The notes under the pieces are model-generated. The model ran no database searches, was not told the origin of the DNA, and saw nothing but the letters and a program-made list of their open reading frames with translations. The position numbers and the translations under genes are program-made. 64,000 nucleotides of DNA, taken from positions 124,001 through 188,000 of the forward strand of contig BCHS01000008.1 of assembly GCA_039545275.1 (NCBI GenBank), written 5' to 3'. Shown in pieces: positions 19,668 to 30,182 of the stretch (the first letter of the stretch is position 1; every line of letters begins with the position of its first letter). This DNA comes from Pseudomicrostroma phylloplanum. Lineage: Eukaryota; Basidiomycota; Exobasidiomycetes; Microstromatales.

Positions 19668-20625
19668 TCAGGGAATCACTTTGCCGGCCCTCGTCGCCTT
19701 CGCAGCTTCACTCTGTGCCTCATCCTTGAGGTAGCGCTGGTAGATCGGGACGTAGTGCTCCCTTTCCGAGGTGGTCTTCAGGACAGTGGGATGCGATTGA
19801 ACGCTGTGGCGGCAAGAGAGCGACAGAGGTCTCAGTGATGCTTCAGTCGGGGCGGATAGTGCAACAGTAGACTCACGCTTTGACCCAGTCGAGATATGCT
19901 TGCCCACATTCAGCCTCAGTCGCAGGGCCGCCCCGATGCTCATCGAGGACTGAGATAGACCAAGTCAGCAGGGGCAGAATGTCAGAAATGTCTGCCTTCA
20001 AAGCTCTGCACGCTGCAACTCTGCTGGCGGCAGCTCTTTCTAACTCACCCCACTGCCTGACAGCCCATGGGGCTAGTGCAATGTCGACTCCATCCAGCTC
20101 TTTGCCCCCCACGAACGGACCTTTGCTGGTATCGATGTAAGTGCTAAATTCTCGACAAGCCTCGTACACCTCCTTCCTCGCCGCCTTCTGCCCCTCTGCA
20201 TCCTGGCTCTGTATGCAGCGGAAGTAGGCAGGGATGATCTTCTTCGTCACCAGATCCATTTTGATCCTCGCCACGGCCTTCTGCTCGGCACCTTCTGGGA
20301 GGAGCCTCTTGCTCTCGGGGAACTTATCCTCGAGGAACTCATTGAGGATGTGAGACTCGTAGATGTTGACTCCATCTGATCGGATTGCGGGCACAAGACC
20401 TTTGGGATTGATCTTCAGGTACTCGTCTTTGTGGTAAGGGTTGATCTCCTCGTAGTAGTAAGGGATACCCTTCTCCTCGAGGGCGAGCCAGACTCGTTGG
20501 ACGTAAGGACAGAACCAGCCGGAGTAGAAGGTCAGGGCGGCATTGTCCTTGTCCTTGTGAGCTGCGACCGTCTCGGCGGCTGCACCTGTGGCTGCGGGAT
20601 GGATCTGAGCGTCAGGAATGGCCAT
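19668..20625 (-). CDS. Omega-like glutathione S-transferase
   Basis: Three exons: 20625-20049, 19949-19877 and 19803-19668, 261 aa. The thioredoxin-like N-domain begins TFYSGWFCPYVQRVWLALEE with Cys at about residue 39, the omega/GTO-type catalytic cysteine (thiol transferase and dehydroascorbate reductase chemistry rather than classic conjugation). It continues with EINPYHKDEYLKINPKGLVP and IYESHILNEFLED, the glutathione-binding Pro and Glu-Ser. The alpha-helical C-domain runs to LKDEAQSEAAKATR. The splices rebuild APWAVRQWVLDEHRGG and LDWVKAVQSHPTV. Cytosolic redox role is likely. It is divergent from VAC14 and convergent with the REEP-like gene (94 bases between stops). Confidence 0.92.
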
Positions 20626-21012
20626 GTTGGGATGCTCAATGTAAGTCTCTTGCACAATGGTGGAATGGACTGATGGGCAAAGGAGAGGTGGAGGTAGCCA
20701 GACTGCTGACTGCCGTACGGAAGTGGTGTTGGTCGGAGTTGCAATGGGCCATGGGCGTGTGTGTCTCTCCACATCTCCCTTGTCTCGCGTCGGTGCCTTG
20801 TCTCGTCTTCCGCACCTTCCCATCTCCAGCCGTCCGACCTCGCATCATTCTCAGGCTCGACTCTCGACAAATCACACCTTCCCGTGATCGTCCCTCTTTG
20901 CAGAGTCCCGCTCTTGCAGTGGCGCGATCAAGTCGCTCAGTCAGATCGATTTTCCGTGAGCTAGCTTGACCTCGTCTTCTGAAAGGGCCGAACTGGAGCG
21001 GTCCTAGCATAG
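20626..21012. promoter_or_regulatory. Divergent promoter region, GST / VAC14
   Basis: 387 bases between opposed start codons; no coding sequence or recognised element. Confidence 0.4.
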
Positions 21013-24000
21013 ATGGACCCAAACTTGCAAAAGGCCTTGCTGGACCGCGTCTATGACAAGCGAAAGGCAGCCACTCTCGATCTCGAGAGACAAGTGCGCG
21101 AGGCTCTAGGCAAGGGCGACCGGGCTCGAGTGAACCTAATCGTTCAGCAGCTCTGCACTCTGCTCTCCCCCACATCTCCTCAGAATGTGAACGCTCGCAA
21201 CGGTGGTCTCATCGGTCTGGCCGGTATCTCAATCGCCCTTGGAATGGACATTGCTCCTTATCTGGAACAGATTGTTCCGCCTGTTCTGGCCTGCTTTACA
21301 GATCCGGACAGCAAGATCAGGTACTTTGCCTGCGAGAGCTTCTACAACATCACAAAGGTCTGCAAAGGAGAGATCTTAATCTACTTCAATGAGATCTTCG
21401 ATGCTCTATCGAAGCTAGCAGCCGACTCAGAGGTCTCTGTCAAGAACGGCGCCGAGCTACTTGACCGTCTTCTCAAAGACATCGTTTGCGAGACAGCCCC
21501 TCAATACGTGTCTCACTATCAGGATCTTCCGCATATTCGGGCAAGGCAAGACGCTGCTGCCGGCTATACCGGCGGAAGTGCGGAGCTCGACGTTGCCCGC
21601 GAGAAGGCACACGGTGTATCGCAGGGTGATACGACAAATCTGCAGGGCGGAGACGAATATCAAACGGCAGCCAACCGAACCTTCTCTCTGGCACGTTTTG
21701 TCCCTCTCCTCGCAGAGCGGATGTACGTACTGTCGCCTTTCACCCGCAACTACCTAGTCAGCTGGATTACCGTGCTTGACTCTGTTCCAGATCTTGAGCT
21801 CGTCAGCTACCTGCCCAGCTTCCTCGATGGTCTGCTGAAATACCTCAGCGACCCGAATACAGACGTCAGGCTTGCTACCGCGAATATACTGGCTGAATTT
21901 CTCCGGGAGATGCGCGAAGCAGCCGAGAGCTCTGCCGCGCGAGAAGAAGTAGAAGCCAGGAAACGAGAAAAGGTCGGGGCGGCAGAGGAAGCTGACGGTG
22001 CCAGCGAGCAAGCAGACGAGGGCGCACAGGCTCAGTCAGAGGATGAGAGGCACACGAAGGATGACGCTGGCGCTCAGCAGGACGAAGAGTCAGAGGAGGT
22101 GTGGGCCATCGGCAGGGAGGTTCGCATCGACTATGCTTCTATTGTCGAAGTCCTGATAGACCACATCACATTTCCTGACGAGGAAATCCAAGCAACCACC
22201 CTCCAATGGGTGGCTGAGCTACTTTTGGTCGTCAAGGACGTCGTAGTCCCTTTTACGCCACGCCTCATTCCGGCGGCCCTCCCAAACTTAGCTCATCACA
22301 GTCCGGCTATCCAGACTGCAGCGAATGAGACGAATTACAACCTCTATCAAGTGATACAAGAGCTTCCGGCGCCTGTTGCATCAACAGCCAACGCCAGCAC
22401 AAGCCCTCGAACAATTGCTTCTACTACCAATACTGAAGGAAAGGCCGCTCCTTCCGTGAACAAAGGCGGGCTAACAGGTTCTTCGTCTCAGCCAAAGGTT
22501 GCACAACCACCGTCTCCACCGACATCTCCACGGCTATCGTCCATGGCGACGTTCGGAGAGACGATGGCAAATGAAGGCCAGAATGAAGAACCTCCTGCGC
22601 TATCAGATCCATTCGACTATCAGACGACGGTGAACATGCTAGCTCTTCAACTTCTGGATCAGCATGAGGAGACAAGAGTGACAGCCTTGGAGTGGCTGAT
22701 TATGCTGCATCAAAAAGCACCTCAGCGGATTTTGACGATGCATGACGGTACCTTCCCAGCACTTCTCAAGACGCTGTCCGACCCTTCGGAAGAGGTGATT
22801 CGATGTGACCTGCGGCTCCTGGCCCAGATTAGTAGCGCTTCAGAGGACCTCTACTTCTCCTCTTTCATGGCAAATCTGCTCAGTCTCTTCAGCACCGATC
22901 GGCGACTCCTTGAGACTCGGGGCAGCTTGATCATTAGGCAATTGTGCGCCTCCTTACATACCGAGCGGATCTTTCGTACGTTGTCAGAATTGCTCGAAAA
23001 GGACGAGGATCTCGAATTCGCAGGCATCATGGTACAGAACCTCAACATCATCCTCATCACATCTCCGGAGCTCGCCGACTTCCGGCGGAGACTCAAGAAC
23101 GTCGACTCCAAGGATGGGCAACAGCTCTTTGTCAGCCTGTACAGATCGTGGTGCCACAATGCCGTTGCGACATTTAGCTTGTGTCTTCTCTCGCAGGCCT
23201 ATGAGCACGCTAGCAATCTTCTGCAGATCTTTGCCGATCTTGAGATCACAGTGGCTATGCTGATCCAGATCGACAAGTTAGTGCAATTGTTGGAATCTCC
23301 GATCTTCACCTCCTTGAGGCTCCAGCTCCTGGATCCCGACAAGAATCCCTTTCTCCTGAAATCACTCTATGGGCTTCTCATGCTCCTTCCTCAAAGTTCG
23401 GCTTTTGCAACTTTGCGCAATCGTCTTTCCGCCGTAAGTAGTATGGGCTCCGTGGCGAGGTCGACGTATGCTCAGACAGCGAGGAGTAAGCTGAGCACTC
23501 GCGACGAGATCAAATGGCCTGAGCTCTTGACGCACTTTAGGCAGACTCAGCTAAGACACGAGAGGGCGAGGCGCTCAGCTGCCGCGGCTGCTGCTGGAGG
23601 TGCGACGGGGAACGAGAGCTTAGTGCCTGGAATGGCTGGGACCACCCAAGGAGGAAGTGGGGGAAGCAAAGGAGGAAAGGACGGTGCTAGCCTGTCTCCA
23701 TCCACGTCTGGCAGTCGTCTGGCCGTCGGTGGCGGTGCTAGTGGTGGGCCGGGTGCCATCAAGAGACGCATAGGTGGTGGCGGCGGGGGCGCTTCGGGCC
23801 AACGAGCAGGCACACTTGGCATCACCGTCACTGGAGGCAGCGGAGGAGTTGCAGCAGGCTCAAAGTTGTCAACTGCAACGGCCTCTGCAACGGTCCCGGA
23901 GCGCATGGGCTCCTCCAACGGCATCGGTGCCGGCCTTGGCACAGGTGGAAGCGCGAGGCCTACGTCTCCGGTGACATTGACAAAGGCCAGCAGCGGTCGC

Positions 24001-24072
24001 TCTACACAGGCGAATGTTGCTGCCAGTGGTTCCGCTACGACAAGGATAGCGAGCGGGAAGGGGCGGCAGTAG
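21013..24072 (+). CDS. VAC14: VAC14, HEAT-repeat scaffold of the PI(3,5)P2 (Fab1/PIKfyve) complex
   Basis: Intronless, 1019 aa, start ATG 21013. VAC14 binds the lipid kinase Fab1/PIKfyve and the phosphatase Fig4 at the vacuole or endosome membrane and controls PI(3,5)P2 levels. The N-terminal HEAT repeats are highly typical (LLDRVYDKRKAATLDLERQV, NARNGGLIGLAGISIALG, IRYFACESFYNITKVCKGEI, VSVKNGAELLDRLLKDIVCE). The C-terminal Fig4-binding/oligomerisation region runs from about DYQTTVNMLALQLLDQHEETR to the end of HFRQTQL. Two insertions are disordered: an acidic one at about residues 300-365 and a Ser/Pro one at about 455-520. The last 160 residues form a Gly/Ala/Ser-rich tail (GGGGGASG, SGKGRQ). 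Full length and intact. Confidence 0.95.
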   Translation: MDPNLQKALLDRVYDKRKAATLDLERQVREALGKGDRARVNLIVQQLCTLLSPTSPQNVNARNGGLIGLAGISIALGMDIAPYLEQIVPPVLACFTDPDSKIRYFACESFYNITKVCKGEILIYFNEIFDALSKLAADSEVSVKNGAELLDRLLKDIVCETAPQYVSHYQDLPHIRARQDAAAGYTGGSAELDVAREKAHGVSQGDTTNLQGGDEYQTAANRTFSLARFVPLLAERMYVLSPFTRNYLVSWITVLDSVPDLELVSYLPSFLDGLLKYLSDPNTDVRLATANILAEFLREMREAAESSAAREEVEARKREKVGAAEEADGASEQADEGAQAQSEDERHTKDDAGAQQDEESEEVWAIGREVRIDYASIVEVLIDHITFPDEEIQATTLQWVAELLLVVKDVVVPFTPRLIPAALPNLAHHSPAIQTAANETNYNLYQVIQELPAPVASTANASTSPRTIASTTNTEGKAAPSVNKGGLTGSSSQPKVAQPPSPPTSPRLSSMATFGETMANEGQNEEPPALSDPFDYQTTVNMLALQLLDQHEETRVTALEWLIMLHQKAPQRILTMHDGTFPALLKTLSDPSEEVIRCDLRLLAQISSASEDLYFSSFMANLLSLFSTDRRLLETRGSLIIRQLCASLHTERIFRTLSELLEKDEDLEFAGIMVQNLNIILITSPELADFRRRLKNVDSKDGQQLFVSLYRSWCHNAVATFSLCLLSQAYEHASNLLQIFADLEITVAMLIQIDKLVQLLESPIFTSLRLQLLDPDKNPFLLKSLYGLLMLLPQSSAFATLRNRLSAVSSMGSVARSTYAQTARSKLSTRDEIKWPELLTHFRQTQLRHERARRSAAAAAAGGATGNESLVPGMAGTTQGGSGGSKGGKDGASLSPSTSGSRLAVGGGASGGPGAIKRRIGGGGGGASGQRAGTLGITVTGGSGGVAAGSKLSTATASATVPERMGSSNGIGAGLGTGGSARPTSPVTLTKASSGRSTQANVAASGSATTRIASGKGRQ

Positions 24073-26590
24073 AGCCACCTTAATTTGTCTTTTTTTAGCC
24101 GATCGAATGCAAGGTCCATCTCTCGTTCGGCCCTTTTGCACCTGTCAGTCGGGTACGCGGTTATGCAGATCATGCGACGTTTCCAGCCGCGGGCTTTTGT
24201 AGCTGTCAAGCGCGCGGTCAGACGTGGGAGCGCAAACGTCTTACATGCTTTTGAGCCGCCGCGGGCCTTTCGTGCATTTCAGAGGTTCGGTGCAAAGTTG
24301 ATCGGGCAAGTGGTGCAAGCTTTTCACGGACCAACGGGCCTTTGCACCAGTCGAATGGCTATGGACTCCAGACACAATACCGGCGGCCGCGGGCCTTTGC
24401 TGTTTCCGAGGATCTCGAGGTAGTTTCGAAAGACCCGAATGATCTCATGTTAATGTCTGAAACTTTGGCTTGGCTTGCGAGGCCGATGACGGATATTCAT
24501 ATCCACGTGGTCGCCTCAACAGTAGGCTGTGCTGAGGATCAACGCTCCTTGTAGAGATCTGGGATCGGCCTCTTTGCTCCGCGCAATATCTTGACAATGC
24601 TCAGCCCACTGACGCGCTGCCATCACCCGCCGCCTTCGACCCAAAAATCAGAGCTGTGGCTGCCGAGGCGGCGGAGCAACTCTGTATCTCTGGCATTGCC
24701 AAGCCACAAGTGTGTGCAGCAACCAGGGGACGCAGCGCCCCCAGCTGCGAGGCATGTCGATTGATGGCAGTTGTGCCCCAGGTCGAGATACGACTGTCCC
24801 GACCGGGCCATTATCGACCGTTTGCGCACTCGGCGCGGGGACGGGCATAGCCTACGGGGCTGGTGTAACAGGCCAGGGTGGTCCGTCCATTATGCACCTT
24901 GGACGCGCATAGACGACGTCCCTGCCGACAGCGGCCGAGTGGGTCGGACAGCTGCCCACTCTCACGCCACATGGGTACGACCGGGCCATTTCCTCCAAGC
25001 CGCTGCCTTGACCTCCTCTGCCGAAGTAGCCGGGGGACCTTCTCTGGCGTCCCGAGAACTCAGTTCGCTTCCGCCGGCCGAAGGAGTTCAATCACCGCCC
25101 AGCGTAAGGTCGCTCTACTTGCTGCCCCGCTTGCCCGCTGCAAACAGCCAAGGCGCATGATCGGGCAGGACGATCAGAGCAGAGGCACGTCAGCCAGTCT
25201 CATCGGGACCTTGTGGCAAGAACTCGTGGCAAACACGGATGCCCTCGGACTGGCTGGCAGGCTGGCAGGGCGTCAGCAATGGTCATCCTTCCTCTTCTTC
25301 GGTGCGTCCTCGGGCAGTGAGGCAGTAGGAAGGGGCAAGAGAGGGGAACCCAACTGTCGGGAAACCCAGTGCACCGCCTTTCAGCTGACTTTTGCTGAAG
25401 TCGGGGTGAGCGCGGACTCTATCCTGCAGCGGACGCAGAGGAGTGCTGCGTCGGCTGAGAGGCCTGCTTACCCTGCAAGAAGGGTGAAGGCGACCTGGGA
25501 CAATCTTGGCGCGCACGGGGCCGACCACTCCACTGCCCATACCTTGCTCGGCTCGGCAAGGCGCTATATGCACTGAAAGAATTCTGTAGGTGGTAGGAAC
25601 CGAGAGGCCTCATCCTCAGACGAGCAACGTGCAGTTGCAAGGGTCTGCCGGGCCGTTGAATACGTGGTCTGCTGTCAATCCGGACCAAAAAGAAGGGAAT
25701 GGCGCTCGGACGCGGCGCCTGTGAGACTAGCTGGCCGCGCCGGCGCTTTGACACCGCGGAGAGAGTGGGGAGACAGCATTTTGGCTCTGGCACAGTAGCC
25801 ACCCGGCCAAGTGCCTTTCTGTCCCCGCACCCGCTCTCTTCCGCCCTGCGTAGTCGATTCAGCAACGCCCAGCTATTTCTGCGCCTTGGCTCCAGCTTGC
25901 TTCGCTCACCTCGCTTGGCACTCTGCCTGAATCTGCACCAGCACCAGCACCAGGAGCATCACAGAAGGTGCCCGAGTAATCACACATGCACTTAGGCCAT
26001 GCCGCCCCGCCACCCTCCACCGTCTCCTGCCCCTTTGCTCCGCCCTCTCTATCCTCCGAGTAAACCGAGCCCTTACACCCCGGCCTCTGGTCCCTCCGAG
26101 GGATGCGAGAATTGACGCAGAAGCTGGTCGCGCGTAATGGCCCGAAGTTCGCATCAGTCTCCCATCGGGGAAGGCTTTCAGTGTGTTCAGAGCAGTCTTC
26201 GCCAGACAGGCCCGCGACCTTCTCATACATCCGTAAATGGCCCGCTGATGGCCCCACCACCCTAAGGCTAACCGTCGGTCTGTCGCAGCCCCATCTCACT
26301 GCACCTTATATCTCATCCTGTTCCCCCGGTCGCGCAGCATTTGAATTTCGCGCCCTCTCTCATCTCTTCCTCCTTGCACTGTCCTTTGTCCAGCTTCTCA
26401 CCGTTCCTCCTACCGTTTCGGCGATCACACATACGACCGGCAGAGTCTCAGAGCCTCTTGTGCAACCGATCGATCACGCCCATCATATCGCTATGTCGAT
26501 CGCGGCAAGGTACGTTTCCCGACAAACCGATTAGCCTGATCTCGGTCGTCTCACTGCAGTCGCTAGTGGACCAGTCGACGGGCTCCCCAC
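24073..26590. other. Gene-free region between VAC14 and the GATA factor
   Basis: 2.5 kb without a supportable gene. The frames of up to 232 codons in it (for example 24878-25576) are Arg/Ser/Ala-rich on all strands and look like GC-rich chance frames. The first 330 bases contain a degenerate tandem repeat, described separately. The rest is likely the long promoter/5' region of the GATA factor gene. Confidence 0.5.
24124..24400 (+). repeat. Degenerate minisatellite-like repeat downstream of VAC14
   Basis: Five imperfect copies of a box resembling CGGGCCTTTGCACCWGTCR occur at about 24127, 24190, 24261, 24334 and 24390, spaced 55-73 bases apart. The best pair are the first (CGGCCCTTTTGCACCTGTCA) and fourth (CGGGCCTTTGCACCAGTCG). 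The sequence between boxes is more diverged. No coding function seen. Confidence 0.4.
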
Positions 26591-28687
26591 ATGGCCGGCA
26601 GCACAGGGTCATCATCTTCGTCTCATCGGTCAATTCAGCAGACGGAGGACCCTTCTCAAGACCGACTCCCTTCGTTCTCTACCCTCTTTGGTAGAGACAC
26701 CAAAGGACTACCGGATGGTCAATCCTCTTCCGACCATGTCTCTCGTACCTCCTTTGCACCGATCTCTTCGCCAAGTTCCCCTCATCCGGCATACAAGCAA
26801 GAAGCAAAATCATCTCTCCGCCTTCTTGGCGAAGCACCGCGGTCACCATCCTCATCATATGCCCCACCTTCCTTGAGCTTGCCTGCTATAGACCCTAGAG
26901 GGCGTGGCAGAGCATCCGAAGAGCCTCCTGCTGCCCAACATGTCAGGTCAAGCCCGAGAAAGCGGTCCTTGGATGATGAACCCTTCATGTCCACATCGAT
27001 GCCAGCGCAGCTACCCGGCCTGCGGGGCTTATCACTACTCAGTCACGGAAGCGCACCGCGGCAACCGATGCCACCTCTATCCGATTCCAGCCAGCATCAC
27101 ACAGAGAGTCAGCATGTGAGTCAGACGACGGCCAGCACTTCGCTGAAGAGACCAGACGGACACGGCACGCTCTGAATGGGCAAACACCCATAGCGATTCT
27201 AAACCATCCTCGTGTTTCTGACACGCTCTTCATCCATCTCCCTTCGGCAACCCCTCTTCTCACAGCTTCTCGATGTCTTTTACCACTTGCGCTCGGAGAA
27301 CAGAGCGCGAGGAATACGACCAGGTGCAGGAGAGGTAGCGCCCTCGGCTCGACTCATCGAACAAGGCGATGTTGTCGCAATCTCTCATTTCATTGATAAC
27401 GAATTCTTGGCCATCGCGGCTCGCGAAGGGGAGCACGTCGCTTCCCGAGTTGCAGCATCCTATGGTCTCCAGGCGCCCAATCCACGAGACTCCCAGCATC
27501 GAGATCGGCAGATGGATCGTCATGCTCCGGCCTCGGCTGTATATACCAGTCCCAAGCCAACGCCTCGTCTCGCATATCCGAGCAGTACTTCACGCTCTCC
27601 CGGTCTTCTAGGTCAGGCTCCCCTTGGTCATCCCTCTCATCCACATCATCCCAGCCATTCCTTGGTCACGGGCCATTCTTCTTCCCTTCCACCTTCCTCT
27701 TCGTGGCCTTCCAACATGAGGAGCTCTCTCGAAAGAAGGCAAACGGTTAGTGGTAGTCCTGGTGATCAACCGAGCACACTTTGGGGGTCGTCTTATCAGC
27801 ACAGTAGCTTCGTTGACGGATCGTCGTCCTCGCGATCAAGTAGTGGACATCACGCGAGCGGGGCCTATGGTCCGGACGGCAGCAGTTCCGACTCGCTGAA
27901 CAATCCATTGCGGACGAATGTGGTGAGCGCTGCAGCCAATCGCCGATCAAAGGCACGACGCAGGGTGACGAAGCGCGAAGGTGAAGTCCCCGCATGTCTG
28001 GGATGTGGTCGTCTGAGCACAGCAGAGTGGAGAAGAGGTCCAACTGGGCCTCGGACATTATGCAATGCTTGCGGACTTCTCTTTGCCAAGATGACCAGGG
28101 TGAGGAAGAATGCAGATGGAGCAAGCGGAGAAATATCTGCCGGCCCAAGCGATGGATGGCCGTCGTTAGAGGACCTGAGATCGGCGGTAGGGAATTCAGG
28201 CAAGGGCCCCCAAGGGCTGAGCCCAGCTTCGATGCCCTCTTCCGCCGGTCCGAGCTCTGGTGTTCGTCACCTCGTCGAAGGACACGACAGCCACGGCTTG
28301 GCCCAATCACATCCCTACTCTCGAACACTCTCGCATCCACAGACCTCACAGTCTCAGCCTCCTGCGGACTGGCGCAACAGCGGTCAAAGCTCGGGCGAGT
28401 CTGCAGGTTTCCAGCAGCATCAACAGCACCATATCAGCCGGTATGGCCCTCCTTCTCATCCTTATACCTCTGGCCAAGGAAGGCCCCCGACCTCTTCTGG
28501 ACGGTCCTCATCCCCGAACAGTCCGACCCGGGCCTTGGCCAAGCAGGTCTCGGCACCGCAACCGACAGCGAACAGAGAAGACCACCACGACTATCATGGA
28601 AGAAGCTATCCTATACCACCCAAGGCAGAGTTCGAAAGGCGCGGCGCAGAGAGTCAGGGCAAAACCTCTCCCAGAGGGAGAGGCTGA
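26591..28687 (+). CDS. GATA-type zinc-finger transcription factor (X18 loop)
   Basis: Two exons: 26591-27115 and 27266-28687, about 648 aa. One zinc finger at about residues 418-445: CLGCGRLSTAEWRRGPTGPR followed by TLCNACGLLFAK, spacing C-x2-C-x18-C-x2-C. The 18-residue loop is the White-Collar/plant type rather than the X17 loop of nitrogen or siderophore regulators (AreA, SreA). A basic segment (RRSKARRRVTKRE) precedes it and KMTRVRKNADG follows. No PAS domain is evident, so it is not an obvious WC-1 or WC-2. A helical segment right after the intron (LLDVFYHLRSENRARG to HFIDNEFLAIAAREGEHV) may be a separate small domain. The rest is Ser/Pro/His-rich and likely disordered. It should act in the nucleus at GATA sites; the regulated process is unknown. 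Confidence 0.88.
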
Positions 28688-29035
28688 GGGTCCTCTCCAG
28701 AGTTGGGGATGAACGTGATTGTGGAAGTCAAATGTCATCGTCCCGAGTCAGTCATTTACCTGAGTCACAATGAATCCTCTTCGCATACCGGTACGAAGCA
28801 GCAGAGAAGAGAACGATGCATCACCAAGTCGCACGCAGTGTGAGGTTGTCTGAAAGGGTTGACACCGGTGTGCACTCTGTTGGACTCGATGTGAACTGTT
28901 CGATCGTCATCACAGCGTGCCGGAGGGAAAAGCTATCAGGTGATTCTATTATCTAAACGTGACCAGTAACATCACACAATCCCTTTGCCACAGTAGGTAC
29001 GTATAGTGGTATAAAGATCTTCTTCCTCTCCATTT
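28688..29035. other. Convergent 3' intergenic region
   Basis: 348 bases between the GATA gene stop and the stop of the small minus-strand gene. Nothing else seen. Confidence 0.6.
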
Positions 29036-29482
29036 CTAAGGCGCCGTCGTGTTCGTCGAGGAAGCACCCGTGGAAGACGTAGTGCTTCCGCTACCCCCAC
29101 CCAGCTGGTTCAACCCCGACTTGATCTCCTGCAAGCCATTCTGAGCTACAGAGTCGTGGTCCGCAGTGGTCTGACCGGATCCTCCAGTGGTAGAGGACTG
29201 GCGGGCAGCCTGCTCCTGGTTGGATCCACCGGCAAGGGCCTCACCGCCTTGGTCGAGGAAGGAGTTGATGTTCCCGCGGATGGTCTCGCCTGCGCCGTGG
29301 GCAGTGTTGAAGATACTGGAGACAAAGACAAAGGTGAGTGAGGATGGGCGCATTAGTTGTCTGAAAGGACTACTCGCACAGGAGGCAGATAGACCACTTG
29401 GCGACACTCACCCCTTGATGGCGTTTCCTGCGCCCTCGCCAGCCGAGTTGCCAGTAGTGCTTGCCGAGTTTGTAGAAGACAT
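29036..29482 (-). CDS. Small Gly/Ser-rich conserved fungal protein
   Basis: Two exons: 29482-29412 and 29315-29036, 116 aa. The splice completes GGT (Gly) and gives NAIKGIFNTAHGAGETIRGNINSFLD, a motif I associate with small uncharacterised fungal proteins of about 100 residues with a KG-x6-HG-x-GE core. The flanks are Ser/Thr/Gly/Asn-rich without hydrophobic segments, so it is probably soluble and partly disordered. Function unknown. The start ATG 29482 is followed at once by SSTNSASTTGNSAGEG, in keeping with the remaining composition. Confidence 0.7.
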
Positions 29483-30182
29483 GTTGTACTAAAGAGTGTG
29501 GGTAGTGGACGGGACGGACAAGAATGTGTAGATGAGAGATGTTAGCGTTGGACAGGTGAGAATTCTGTGGACCCGTGAATGCGGATTAAGTATTGTCCGG
29601 GCAGGGAGCGCCTCCACCCGCTGACGGGTGACGTCGCTCCACCTGTCTGCCGGCGGCGGGGAGCTGTTCGCATGCGTGCGTGTGTGCGTGCCTTGGGTGC
29701 GCGCAAAGCCCGATCCTGGGCACCGGGTCCATTCGACTGGCTGAGGGCTTATGGTACAAGTCGCTCCGCGGCGAAGGCCCGCCCTCGAAAGAAGCTCAGG
29801 TGGAGAAGCCCAGTCGCAGCTCTCATGATACCATACTCTGACAGGGCAGCAACGACGTCGGCTGCCTGCTTCATTGAGCCACAGCGGGCCTCTGCCTTGC
29901 CTTTGCCTTGCCGGTGCGGAGCCGCGTGGGCGAGTGTTGGTCTCCTTCCGCTCCGCTCCTCGCGCCCCGCTCGGCTGCTGAGAGTGTGGCCCCTGCCCCC
30001 GAAGTCTACGATCAGCGTCCCGCCCAATTCGCCCGTTGCTCTGTCTGCCTGTCCGCCATACCTGAGCATCGTTCCATACCTGAGCTCTTCCTCCTCCTCC
30101 TCCTCCTCGCCGCTGCTGCTGCTGCTGCTGTTGCCTTGGTAGAAGACTACTGCACCACCTCTTTGCCGCTGCTTCTGGCTGG
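29483..30182. other. Divergent intergenic region with trinucleotide tracts
   Basis: 700 bases between the small gene and the PROPPIN gene. A CTC tract (about 30089-30108) runs straight into a GCT tract (about 30111-30131) 50-90 bases before the PROPPIN start. Antisense frames here are low-complexity translations of those tracts. Promoters of both genes are expected here. Confidence 0.5.

Noticed and set aside
24878..25576. Plus-strand frame of 232 codons
   Set aside because: Composition is Arg/Ser/Ala/Pro-rich in a GC-rich region where several frames are open; no motif or splice logic, and no ordered segment.
26591..28687. White-Collar-2 orthologue
   Set aside because: The X18 finger fits, but no PAS domain could be identified, so the specific WC-2 name is not justified.
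30089..30131. CRISPR-like or regulatory array at the trinucleotide tracts
   Set aside because: Simple CTC/GCT microsatellite without spacers; eukaryotic context.
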